Positions 47,224 to 54,704 of a stretch of 54,704 bases of DNA are shown here, piece by piece. A program made the translations under genes and the position numbers. How positions within the stretch are numbered: position 1 is the first letter of the stretch; each line of letters begins with the position of its first letter. The notes below the pieces were generated by a model. It was not told where the DNA came from, ran no database searches, and saw nothing but the letters and a program-made list of their open reading frames with translations. The stretch comes from Psychrobacter sp. 5A.1. Its GTDB lineage: Bacteria; Pseudomonadota; Gammaproteobacteria; Pseudomonadales; Moraxellaceae. The stretch is from positions 1-54,704 of the forward strand of contig NZ_JASDDJ010000018.1 of the NCBI RefSeq assembly GCF_030407455.1, given 5' to 3'.

Positions 47224-47279
47224 AAACTGATACAATATGTATCGGTTTAAAATGTAGCAGAGCCTATCATAAAGGTCAA
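47224..47279 (-). promoter_or_regulatory. prpE promoter with a palindromic operator over the start site
   Basis: On the minus strand TTGACC (47279-47274), a 17-bp spacer and TACATT (47256-47251) form a good sigma70 promoter. A 25-bp near-perfect palindrome spans 47224-47248: left half AAACTGATAC and right half GTATCGGTTT, differing by one base pair plus an asymmetric centre. It covers the expected start of transcription, so it fits a TetR-type or similar repressor site. The regulator is not identified in this window. Confidence 0.7.
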
Positions 47280-47363
47280 CTATTAAGCGTGTGATACGCA
47301 CTACATTTTGCCGAATACAAATATTTGAACATCTAACTAGGGTCGGTTGAACAGCCCCTAATA

Positions 47364-49031
47364 CTAAATCTCAGTTTGATTGGCATACATCTCACGCATG
47401 ACTTTTTTGTCATGTTTACCAACGGAGGTTTTTGGCAGCTCATCAACGAACTTAAACTGGCTTGGGACGCCATATTTAGGAATGATACCGCGCTCTACCG
47501 CTTGTTCTGCAATCGCTTTGATATCATCAGCACTGGTATCCTTAGCATCAGGCTTTAATACCACCAAAGCCAATGGACGCTCGCCCCATTGCTTATCACG
47601 TACGCCAATCACTGACACATCAGCCACTGACGGATGTAACGATAAAATCGTCTCAATTTCCAGCGACGATATCCACTCACCCCCTGATTTAATCACGTCT
47701 TTTAATCGATCGGTGATTTTGATATAGCCATCAGGACGTATGTACGCGATATCTTGGGTGTGCATATAGCCGTTTTCCCACAGCTCCTTGCCAGCGTCGT
47801 CGTTTTTGAGGTAACTTTGGGTCAGCCAAGGTGCGCGTAATACCAACTCTCCTGTATTATCCTGTCCTTTCACTGACTTATTGCCTTCACCCCATACCTG
47901 AGCATCGACCATGAGCACCGGCTTACCTGTCATGCAGCGACGAGCAATGTCTTCTTCTTCGGTCATTTCAGGCTCATCAAGACTAAAACCCGTTAAGCTA
48001 ATAAGTGGAGCCGTCTCTGACATGCCATAGCCTGTATAAACCTCAATACCTTGGGCCATGGCCGTTTTTGCCAGACCTTCAGTCAACCTTGAACCACCAA
48101 TAATCATTTTTAGCCCATTAAAACTGACATCGCGATCTTGTGCTTCTTTGAGTACCATTTGCAAAATTGTTGGTACACAATGGGTGATACTGACCTTTTC
48201 ATTGACAATTAAGTCCATCAACGTATCAGGCGCATAGCGACCTGGATAGACTTGCTTTAGACCTACCATGGTCGCTGTAAACGGAAAACCCCATGCATGT
48301 ACATGGAACATTGGCGTCATAGGCATATAAACATCACCATAGCTTACGCCTTGCTTATCAGGCAGCATACCCAAGGTTGCCGCTTCTGCTAGTGTATGTA
48401 GCACTAGCTGACGATGGCTAAAGAAGACCCCTTTTGGATCACCTGTCGTGCCTGACGTATAAAAAGTCGTCGCAATAGTGTTTTCATCAAAATCCGGAAA
48501 ATCAAATTCGCTATTGGCAGCTTCTAATAGCGCTTCATATTCGCCTGTGACACGGCTTTGATTGCTACCAAAGATACCTTCAGCAGTGACGCCGTTGTCA
48601 TCAAGCCAGATAATATGCTCAATACTTGAGTTTTCAAACTGATAGTCTTTAACCAATGGCGCAAACTCAGAATTGAGCATCAGCACTTTAGGCTTGGCAT
48701 GGTTGATGGTATAAAGGATTTTCTCAGGCGATAGACGGATATTGACAGTCTGTAAAACGTACTCTGACATTGGTACGGCAAAATAAGACTCAAGATAGCG
48801 ATGACTGTCCCAATCCATTACGGCAACCACATCACCTGCGTCGAGTTGCAAGCCTGCCAGTACATTGGCCAAGCGATTGATACGCTCAAACAGTTCTTTA
48901 TAAGTCAGGCGCTTCTTATCCGCATAAACAATCTCTTGGTCTTGCGATACCGTTTTGGCACGGTTTAATAACTGCTTGACCAATAATGGATAATCGTAGG
49001 CAGATGGTGCACTGTGGTAAATGTTTGACAT
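47364..49031 (-). CDS. Medium/short-chain acyl-CoA ligase (AlkK/DmdB-like)
   Basis: This 555-residue AMP-binding ligase has TFYTSGTTGDPKGVFFSHRQ, VYTGYGMSETAPLISL, ITDRLKDVIKSGGEWISSLE and the catalytic Lys in LPKTSVGKHDKK. The motif set and length are closest to AlkK and 3-methylmercaptopropionyl-CoA ligases (medium-chain or branched acids) rather than FadD. It is upstream of prpE on the same strand but separated by the prpE promoter, so it is transcribed on its own or reads through. It may feed acyl-CoAs into the dehydrogenase of the valine run. Substrate uncertain. GGAAG precedes ATG 49031. Confidence 0.85.
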   Translation of the reverse strand: MSNIYHSAPSAYDYPLLVKQLLNRAKTVSQDQEIVYADKKRLTYKELFERINRLANVLAGLQLDAGDVVAVMDWDSHRYLESYFAVPMSEYVLQTVNIRLSPEKILYTINHAKPKVLMLNSEFAPLVKDYQFENSSIEHIIWLDDNGVTAEGIFGSNQSRVTGEYEALLEAANSEFDFPDFDENTIATTFYTSGTTGDPKGVFFSHRQLVLHTLAEAATLGMLPDKQGVSYGDVYMPMTPMFHVHAWGFPFTATMVGLKQVYPGRYAPDTLMDLIVNEKVSITHCVPTILQMVLKEAQDRDVSFNGLKMIIGGSRLTEGLAKTAMAQGIEVYTGYGMSETAPLISLTGFSLDEPEMTEEEDIARRCMTGKPVLMVDAQVWGEGNKSVKGQDNTGELVLRAPWLTQSYLKNDDAGKELWENGYMHTQDIAYIRPDGYIKITDRLKDVIKSGGEWISSLEIETILSLHPSVADVSVIGVRDKQWGERPLALVVLKPDAKDTSADDIKAIAEQAVERGIIPKYGVPSQFKFVDELPKTSVGKHDKKVMREMYANQTEI

Positions 49032-49251
49032 AGATCTGACTTCCTTGTTTGTCGTACTGATAAGGGATAAATAGCAATAATAATAACAATCAAGTTAATA
49101 GCAGCATAAAACCTACTACGCTAACCATTTTAATTTTTATAATGTAATAACATCGTTATTGATAGTAAGAAAAAAGCGGCGCTGTGTAAAGCGGTCTTAC
49201 ATTAAGTATCACAAGATGGCTGGCTATACACATACTACATAAGACAGCCAA

Positions 49252-50592
49252 TCACTTTGCCCGTACTGTGGTTTTAATCATGCCAAAACTGGCGACCAAT
49301 AATGCCAATACCTGTACAAATAATAATAGGCCGACCGTGAGAGGCCATTGCCCGCGCGCATACGCCATACCACACAGCCACGCGCCTAGCGTACCGCCTG
49401 TATAGTAGCCCATATAATATAGGCCCGATGCCAATGAGCGACCCTTTTTCACATTGACCGCGATATAGCTGATGGTCGCTGACTGTGTGATAAATACGCC
49501 CGAGGACATGATGGCCAACCCGATGACCACGCCCCATAATGGCGTGACCAGAGTCAATAACACCCCAACCATAGATACGACGATAGCCACTCGTACGGTA
49601 CGTGCTGAGCCAAATCGGCGTAGCAACGATGTAGACAGAGGTGTGATGATGACACCCAGCAAATACACCGCAAAGATATTGGCAAGCGCGCCCGTCGTCA
49701 GCTTATACGGCTCACCTGTCAGATGTAAATTGATAAAGGTAAAACAGCCCACGAGTGAAAACAGAACGCAAGCACCAAGCAGACAAGACGTGACGACATA
49801 GCGATTGGTCAGGTGCTCCCCTAACGTCTGTATCGCTGAGCGAAAATTAGGATTGGCCACAAAATGACGAGACGATGGTAGCATCTTGCCAACCCATATC
49901 GCGCCTAATAATGTCATCGCTGTCATGACATAATATCCATGACGCCAACCGATCAGCTCATGTAAATGCCCCAGCAAAAACCGACCCATGAAGCCGCCAA
50001 ATACTGATCCTGAGACATAGAAGGACATCAGCTCGGTCACTGCTCGCCCTTCAAACTCCTCACCGATATAGGCAATCGTCACCACCGTAATACCTGGTAC
50101 AGACAGCCCTTGCATAAAACGCCACAATCCCAACCACTCAATGCTGGAGCTTTGAGCAATCAGCGCTGTCGGTATGGCTAAGAACAATAAAGCGCCAACG
50201 ATGAATGACTTGCGCCCGACCGCATCTGAGAGCATGCCCAAAAACGGCGACATGATGGCAATTGCCAACACAGTAGCCCCAACGATCATACCAGCCTGCA
50301 CTTCGGTCGCGGCAAAGTCCACCATCATGACTGGCAGTACCGCCTGAATAGAATACACCTGTAAAAAAGCAAACATGCCTATCAGACCAATCGTGAGCTT
50401 CAAAATCCATGAAGTCGAATGATTGGAAGAAACTGGTGGCGTTGGCACAATATTTTGGATTTGATCTGTAGAATGAGTCACAAGGGAGCTGGCTATATTG
50501 GTGATGCCATGACCGAAAATAGTCACAGTCGTTGGCGTGGATGACAGAGGCGGATAACCAATACTTATGCTTAATTTAGAATGAAAAAGCAC
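49252..50592 (-). CDS. MFS transporter (YnfM/arabinose-efflux-like)
   Basis: The protein has up to 446 residues and about twelve membrane segments. The MFS loop motif LGMLSDAVGRKSFIVGALL lies near residue 120; other segments are GLSVPGITVVTIAYIGEEFE and GALANIFAVYLLGVIITPLS. The family exports drugs or sugars. The GTG start at 50592 has no clear RBS and gives about 60 polar residues before the first membrane segment (LKLTIGLIGMFAFLQVYSI), so the true start may lie further in. Substrate unknown. Confidence 0.82.
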   Translation of the reverse strand: MLFHSKLSISIGYPPLSSTPTTVTIFGHGITNIASSLVTHSTDQIQNIVPTPPVSSNHSTSWILKLTIGLIGMFAFLQVYSIQAVLPVMMVDFAATEVQAGMIVGATVLAIAIMSPFLGMLSDAVGRKSFIVGALLFLAIPTALIAQSSSIEWLGLWRFMQGLSVPGITVVTIAYIGEEFEGRAVTELMSFYVSGSVFGGFMGRFLLGHLHELIGWRHGYYVMTAMTLLGAIWVGKMLPSSRHFVANPNFRSAIQTLGEHLTNRYVVTSCLLGACVLFSLVGCFTFINLHLTGEPYKLTTGALANIFAVYLLGVIITPLSTSLLRRFGSARTVRVAIVVSMVGVLLTLVTPLWGVVIGLAIMSSGVFITQSATISYIAVNVKKGRSLASGLYYMGYYTGGTLGAWLCGMAYARGQWPLTVGLLLFVQVLALLVASFGMIKTTVRAK

Positions 50593-50704
50593 AGTATTAG
50601 GAGATTAATGCCCATCATAATGACAAGAAAATCATGTTAGCACATCTACCAATAGACTCAGGTTTAAAAGTGTTATTACCACTTGATAGATTCTTTATTT
50701 AGGC

Positions 50705-50878
50705 TAGGGCGTGTCCTCATTTTAAAAATGGTGATAAAAATGAGATAAATGGCAGTCAAACGAGGAAAATAGTGCAGATAATATCGAGATATTGACCAAC
50801 TATTTGACGATGTTTGGCAAAATTTAGCTGTTTTTAGCCCATTTAGAGGACACTCGTTTGAATTGAGGACACGCCCTA
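50705..50878 (+). mobile_element. Small TIR element, full copy of 174 bp (reference copy)
   Basis: It starts TAGGGCGTGTCCTCATTTTA and ends GAATTGAGGACACGCCCTA, with 15-bp perfect terminal inverted repeats, flanked by CTAG at each side. The interior has AATATCGAGATATT (near-palindrome) and TTTGACGATGTTTGGCAAAA. No transposase is encoded; the antisense frame is open across all 58 codons. Termini and TA/CTAG target recall the IS5 superfamily; this is an inference. Confidence 0.92.
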
Positions 50879-50931
50879 GGGCTTATCGCAGAAAAACTTG
50901 GTTAAAAATTGCGGGTCGATTTAGGACGTGT

Positions 50932-50985
50932 CATCATTTAGATTGTGGGGCTTAAAATGAGAAAAATTGCCGCCAAACAAGAAAG
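50932..50985 (+). repeat. Short-variant TIR element, left part only
   Basis: TAGGACGTGTCATCATTTAG and following bases match the left end of the 140-bp variant at 18995-19134. The right end is missing. Confidence 0.65.
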
Positions 50986-51118
50986 AACTCGCCGTAAATA
51001 GCATGTCTTTTTTATTTTTACATTTTTACATTGCTTCTATCTTTTTTATTACAGACTTTACTCGCTTAAAAATCAATAATTGTAGGTAGAAAAAACGAAC
51101 CATTAAGGAGTAATATTG

Positions 51119-51865
51119 ATGACTGATCACATTCATGATTTAGGCGCAGGATTTTGGAACATACGCGGATCATTCCGTATCGGTGGCGTACTAAATATCG
51201 GCACACAATGCTCACTAATAAAGCTAGCATCAGGACGCTTTATCTTTTTAGACAGTTACGCTTTGACAGGTGATGTTCGAGAGGAAGTGATGGCGCTTAC
51301 CAATAATGGTCAAGATGTCGAAGCCGTCCTGAATGTACATCCATTTCATACGGTACATTGCGCCCAAATGGCCAAAGACTTTCCGCAAGCGACATTTTAT
51401 GGCAGCAGCCGTCATCATAAAAAAGTACCAGAGATCAATTGGGCAGATGATTTGGTTGAAAGTGAGGCCGTCGCTGCACGCTATCCCGAGCTTCAGTTTT
51501 CAATGTCAGAAGGTATCTACTATATCTCGCCCAATGAGATGATTCATGCAGGCTCTCTATTGGCCTATCATCCTGCCAGCCAAAGCTTACACGTGGATGA
51601 TACGTTTATGAGTCCACCAACCAAGTTATTAGAAGCTGTATTGCCTGAGCTAATACTGCATCCTACGACCAAAAAAGCTCTGAAAAACGAGCCAAGTGCT
51701 GGCAAGGATTATTGCGATTGGGCGACCCATTTGGCACATGAATGGCGTGATGTTCGAAACTTCTGTGCAGCACACTCTTATCTCGTTCAGTTTAAAGAAG
51801 GCGAGTTCGAAAAAGCGTTGTTAAAAGCGATTCGCAAAGCGCGTCCAAAGCTTGAAAATGCTTAA
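51119..51865 (+). CDS. Metallo-beta-lactamase-fold-like conserved protein, altered metal motif
   Basis: This 248-residue soluble protein has an order of strands like the metallo-beta-lactamase fold: GVLNIGTQCSLIKLASGRFI, LDSYALTGDV, VEAVLNVHPFHTVHCAQMAK, then AGSLLAYHPASQSLHVDDTF. The HxHxDH zinc motif is replaced by HPFHTVH, though the later Asp-Asp of LHVDDTFM is kept, so metal binding is uncertain. AAGGAG at 51105-51110 supports ATG 51119. The gene stands alone between two near-identical 174-bp TIR elements. Function not known; a hydrolase or a sensor is possible. Confidence 0.72.
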   Translation: MTDHIHDLGAGFWNIRGSFRIGGVLNIGTQCSLIKLASGRFIFLDSYALTGDVREEVMALTNNGQDVEAVLNVHPFHTVHCAQMAKDFPQATFYGSSRHHKKVPEINWADDLVESEAVAARYPELQFSMSEGIYYISPNEMIHAGSLLAYHPASQSLHVDDTFMSPPTKLLEAVLPELILHPTTKKALKNEPSAGKDYCDWATHLAHEWRDVRNFCAAHSYLVQFKEGEFEKALLKAIRKARPKLENA

Positions 51866-51888
51866 TTTCTAAAAATTAAAAACAAGCC

Positions 51889-52062
51889 TAAGCCGTGTCC
51901 TCATTTTAAAAATGGTGATAAAAATGAGATAAATTGCCGTCAAACAAGGAAAATAGTGCAGATAATATCGAGATATTGACCAACTATTTGACGATGTTTG
52001 GCAAAATTTAGCTGTTTTTAGCCCATTTAGAGGACACTCGTTTGAATTGATTACACGCCCTA
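51889..52062 (+). mobile_element. Small TIR element, full copy of 174 bp, second of the pair
   Basis: It is nearly identical to the copy at 50705-50878 and in the same orientation, 1184 bp downstream. The right end reads GAATTGATTACACGCCCTA, so GAGGACAC has become GATTACAC. The sequence following (TGTAATCAATTCAAACGA at 52067) is an inverted copy of its own right end. Confidence 0.92.
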
Positions 52063-52084
52063 GGCATGTAATCAATTCAAACGA
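52038..52084. repeat. 18-bp inverted repeat at the right end of the element copy
   Basis: TCGTTTGAATTGATTACA (52038-52055) pairs exactly with TGTAATCAATTCAAACGA (52067-52084) around 11 bases. The right arm looks like the end of an oppositely oriented, otherwise lost element. Confidence 0.75.
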
Positions 52085-52118
52085 CAACGATTCAAATGGA
52101 TGAAAACAAGAACATATC

Positions 52119-52157
52119 CTAAAAAAGAAGCTGCCATTTTGGTGGCTTTTTTTAGGA
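52119..52157. terminator. Terminator-like hairpin upstream of the carbonic anhydrase gene
   Basis: CCTAAAAAA pairs with TTTTTTAGG around a GCTGCC/GGTGGC inner stem. It ends any transcript from the metallo-beta-lactamase-like gene, whose own 3' end is followed by the element. Confidence 0.75.
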
Positions 52158-52341
52158 ATTAATTTCTGATCTAAAGTCGTGAGTTGCTAAGTAGATATAA
52201 TCCTGTTATAAAAATTAACAAAAGTATCCTTAAATAATACATAATAAGACCAACTGTAAACTTTATATGATGATGGTGTACAAGGTTTATGCCGTGTCTA
52301 TTCGATTTTTAAGGGACTATAACTTTATCAAGGACTATAAT

Positions 52342-53172
52342 ATGAATCGTCACTATTTAGCGGTTGCTACCATAGCAGTAAGCACCCTCGGGTTTTCTGG
52401 CTGTACCTCTCATCATCAAGCGTCAAAAGAACAGCTTTCTGACACTGGTGCGACTGTAATGGCATCGCAAGATAGCCATAGCGTCCATCAGCCTAAGTGG
52501 TCATACAAAGGTAGTACAGGTACTGAATATTGGGGTGACGTCGAAGGTGCTAGTACCTGCAAAACAGGGAAACAGCAATCGCCTATCAATATTACAAAAG
52601 TGACGGCCAGTAGTGCAGCCTCGCCCATTATTGATTATGCTCAATCTACTGACATTCGAATCAATGACAATGGCCATACTGTCGTTTATACACCAACGAC
52701 CGAAAACAACACTATTATGTTAGACAATGAACGCTATGTACTGAAGCAGTTTCATTACCATACGCCAAGCGAACATCAATTCGGTAGTCAGAACTATCCA
52801 GGCGAGATTCATTTTGTTCATGCCAATAGCAAAGGCAATCTTGCGGTAGTAGGTGTCATGCTGAAAATTGGTGAGGCCAATGACATGCTGCGCGTATTGC
52901 TAAACGGTACTGAAATCATCACCCAAAATGATGACGAATTTACGGCCAATGACGTTGATTTATCCACCTTAGCACCTGTCATGGCTACTTTCTATCATTA
53001 TAGCGGCTCGCTAACAACACCACCTTGTTCAGAAAAAGTCCAATGGTATGTAAGTAAGCAACCTTTAACACTGACTAGCGATCAATTTAAGATTATGTCT
53101 AATCTATACGAAGGCAATAACCGCCCTATTCAGCCACAAGGCTCGCGTAAGGTAGAACAGCTTAGCAACTAA
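52342..53172 (+). CDS. Alpha-class carbonic anhydrase, lipoprotein
   Basis: This 276-residue enzyme interconverts CO2 and bicarbonate in the envelope. The lipobox GFSGC gives Cys21. The core reads KWSYKGSTGTEYWGDVEGAS, KQQSPINI, then the zinc ligands His in QFHYHTPSEHQFGS and IHFVHAN (three His). Thr-Thr-Pro-Pro-Cys and VQWYV complete the active site, and both cysteines of the usual disulfide are present (STCKTGK and PPCSEK). ATG 52342 is chosen: AAGGA lies 8 bases upstream and the signal peptide begins there. The lipid anchor is the main difference from secreted homologues. Confidence 0.93.
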   Translation: MNRHYLAVATIAVSTLGFSGCTSHHQASKEQLSDTGATVMASQDSHSVHQPKWSYKGSTGTEYWGDVEGASTCKTGKQQSPINITKVTASSAASPIIDYAQSTDIRINDNGHTVVYTPTTENNTIMLDNERYVLKQFHYHTPSEHQFGSQNYPGEIHFVHANSKGNLAVVGVMLKIGEANDMLRVLLNGTEIITQNDDEFTANDVDLSTLAPVMATFYHYSGSLTTPPCSEKVQWYVSKQPLTLTSDQFKIMSNLYEGNNRPIQPQGSRKVEQLSN

Positions 53173-53572
53173 ACCAACCATCATTAATATGATTAGATCA
53201 ATGTCAAAGAGATACCGTTAGGGCTGCTAATTGCTAAAATTTCACCAAACTAGGCGCAAGCCGACGATAATATCGAGACCTTAGCTAGGCTTGCAACAAC
53301 GTTTGAGGGGATTTTAGCATCAGCCTGACAGGGCAGTGCCTTGCTTGATCCTCGCTCATATCCATCATAAGCCCACATTTGGTCTTATGATGGATATGAG
53401 CATGTATTTACACCAGTCATAGAATATTCAGTGCCATGATCGAATATCAGACACGGCCTAGTTCGATTGAAGCCTCATTCGAAATTATAAAACTATATTT
53501 CACACCAAAAATATGATATATAAATCAAGTTTAAAATTGTGTACTTTGCCCTATCACCTTGACGGAAACAGA
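53173..53572. other. Intergenic region with repeat-like and hairpin sequence
   Basis: No gene was found. At 53217-53331 GGGCTGCTAATTGCTAAAAT faces ATTTTAGCATCAGCC at the far side; the middle holds GATAATATCGAGACCTT, related to the small TIR element core. At 53354-53401 there is an 18-bp perfect hairpin (GCTCATATCCATCATAAG, 12-base loop). GACACGGCCTAG at 53450-53461 is a decayed element tip. Confidence 0.6.
53354..53401. repeat. 18-bp perfect hairpin
   Basis: GCTCATATCCATCATAAG (53354-53371) pairs with CTTATGATGGATATGAGC (53384-53401). The loop is CCCACATTTGGT. There is no T-run after it on the plus strand. Confidence 0.8.
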
Positions 53573-54664
53573 ATGAACTTAATATTATCTTTTAAAAAGC
53601 AATATTTTATCGGGTTATTAGCGATAGGATTAGCTGCTTGTCAATCGGATTCCAAAAATGAATCAGTAGCAGAAACGCCAGCAGTAGAAACATCAGTAAT
53701 AGAGCCTCCTATAGTAGAAACACCAGCAGTAGAAACGCCAGTAATAGAGCCTCCTGTAGTAGAAACACCAGCAGTAGAAACGCCAGTAGTAGAGCCTCCT
53801 GTAGTAGAAACACCAGCAGTAGAAACGCCAGTAATAGAGCCTCCTGTAGTAGAAACACCAGCAGTAGAAACATCAGTAGTAGAGACTCCTGTAGAACATG
53901 CTTTATGGACAGAGTTTAAACAGCAACAGTCGCATAGATTACTAGATTGGTCTAAGGCAGGTTATAAGAGTGGCTATGCTGATATCCCTACCAACCCAGT
54001 TACTCATAATGTTGTTGAGTATGGCGCTATTGCTAATGATGGGAAAGATGACCGAGTAGCGGTACAAAGCGCTATTGATGCAGCAAGTGTGAATGGCGGT
54101 GTTGTGTTTTTTCCTGAAGGAAATTTTGACTTTTGGACAGGGCCTAATGGTCATTCTTTAGAACTTTCTGCATCAAACGTTGTTATTCGAGGCAGTGGTA
54201 TAGGAAAAACCACATTAAAACAGCAAAACTTTCATGAGGGAAATATACATTTTGAGCGTTTTTTTCTTATTAATGTAGATAGCAAAAATAAGATAAAAGG
54301 CAGCGCGGTTTCACTGATCGAAGATGCAAAAGCACATGATAAAAGAATTAAGGTCAGCGATACCTCAAAAGTAAAAGCCGGTGATGTTATTTTGGTACAA
54401 ATGGTAAGTGAAGAAAATAGCGCTGGCTTTACATCAGATAAAATAGCCAAGAAATTATTCTCTCCTTTAACAATAGAGCCAGAATGGACAGGTATTGCTC
54501 GTTTTATTCCTTTTGAACTCATGGTTACAGTGAAAGAAGTAAGCCCAGAGGAAAAAACAATATATTTAGAGCAACCATTAACCCAAGATTTTTTACTCGC
54601 CGACCGCGCTAGAATTTCACTTATTGAACCCCACTCTCAACTTGAAATAAGCAAATCAAACTGA
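53573..54664 (+). CDS. Pectate-lyase-like beta-helix lipoprotein with repeats, apparently truncated
   Basis: The protein has 363 residues from ATG 53573. The lipoprotein signal ends at GLAAC (Cys23). Residues about 32-106 are five 15-residue repeats (VETPAVETPVIEPP type). Then ALWTEFKQQQSHRLLDWSKA and a Pectate_lyase_3-like start (VVEYGAIANDGKDDRVAVQS, AIDAASVNGGVVFFPEGNF, NVVIRGSGIGKTTLKQ). This family normally continues as a long right-handed beta-helix, but the frame stops at 54664 after about 210 residues of it. Either the gene is cut (no continuation is seen in the other frames over the last 40 bases) or the helix is short. The sequence is AT-rich compared with neighbours, which suggests transfer. 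Substrate unknown. Confidence 0.7.
   Translation: MNLILSFKKQYFIGLLAIGLAACQSDSKNESVAETPAVETSVIEPPIVETPAVETPVIEPPVVETPAVETPVVEPPVVETPAVETPVIEPPVVETPAVETSVVETPVEHALWTEFKQQQSHRLLDWSKAGYKSGYADIPTNPVTHNVVEYGAIANDGKDDRVAVQSAIDAASVNGGVVFFPEGNFDFWTGPNGHSLELSASNVVIRGSGIGKTTLKQQNFHEGNIHFERFFLINVDSKNKIKGSAVSLIEDAKAHDKRIKVSDTSKVKAGDVILVQMVSEENSAGFTSDKIAKKLFSPLTIEPEWTGIARFIPFELMVTVKEVSPEEKTIYLEQPLTQDFLLADRARISLIEPHSQLEISKSN
53666..53890 (+). repeat. Five 45-bp coding repeats (Pro/Val/Glu-rich)
   Basis: The 45-bp unit (GTAGTAGAAACACCAGCAGT and 25 more bases) occurs five times in frame with few changes, giving 15-residue repeats between the lipid anchor and the beta-helix. Near-identity of the DNA suggests recent expansion and length variation. 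Confidence 0.9.
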
Positions 54665-54704
54665 AGTGGCGGATTACCTAGTTTTTTATTGAGTACAAAG
54701 CACA

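Noticed and set aside
51869..52087. 72-residue minus-strand ORF
   Set aside because: It is the open antisense frame of a TIR element copy, with no RBS; not counted as a gene.

Overview
The window looks like chromosomal DNA of a Psychrobacter-like gammaproteobacterium (Moraxellaceae). This rests on gene content and protein character (trimeric autotransporter with an ESPR signal, Pal, LpxB/RnhB, valine and hydroxyproline catabolism, many short lipoproteins) and on a dense family of short terminal-inverted-repeat elements. No tRNA, rRNA, CRISPR array, phage module or plasmid gene was seen.

Layout. (a) 1-476: the 3' end of an IS3-like transposase abuts a TRAP transporter dctP fragment, followed by a tip of the small repeat. 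(b) 498-2161: an IclR regulator divergent from maleylacetoacetate isomerase, with five 15-bp direct repeats between them. (c) 2369-14351: a surface and envelope block, with a 1586-aa trimeric autotransporter, a Cpx-like sensor kinase/response regulator, a divergent Spy/CpxP-like lipoprotein and two large lipoproteins of unknown function, one with a Tyr/Gly/Asp repeat. (d) 14806-16755: gamma-glutamyltransferase. (e) 16765-24725: an almost complete trans-4-hydroxy-L-proline degradation cluster (PAS-AraC regulator, 2-epimerase, FAD D-hydroxyproline dehydrogenase, pyrroline-hydroxycarboxylate deaminase, 2-oxoglutarate-semialdehyde dehydrogenase, AGCS transporter), interrupted between genes by two small elements. 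(f) 24838-25174: a broken IS1-family transposase. (g) 25361-36065: housekeeping and envelope genes (CAP-domain lipoprotein, rnhB, lpxB, DAHP synthase, pepN, a DUF6231-like protein, pal, a phosphopantetheinyl transferase). (h) 36188-49031: an outer-membrane barrel protein, a second IclR regulator, the valine/isobutyrate pathway (mmsA, isobutyryl-CoA dehydrogenase, enoyl-CoA hydratase, HIBYL-CoA hydrolase, mmsB), prpE and a second acyl-CoA ligase. The pathway runs isobutyryl-CoA to methacrylyl-CoA to 3-hydroxyisobutyrate to methylmalonate semialdehyde to propionyl-CoA. (i) 49252-54704: an MFS exporter, a degenerate metallo-beta-lactamase-like protein between two 174-bp element copies, a lipoprotein alpha-carbonic anhydrase, and a beta-helix lipoprotein with 45-bp tandem repeats that ends early.

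The most unusual signal is the small element family. Full copies are 140-174 bp, begin and end with TAGGGCGTGTCCTCA or its complement, sit on TA/CTAG and carry no transposase. Full and partial copies occur about every 4 kb. The 174-bp form is open in one antisense frame (58 codons), runs in frame into one lipoprotein gene, supplies the last codons of rnhB, and flanks one gene as a direct pair. A second clear signal is a sigma70-type promoter for prpE whose start site lies under a 25-bp near-perfect palindrome. All functional statements are from reading the sequence; no database search was run.
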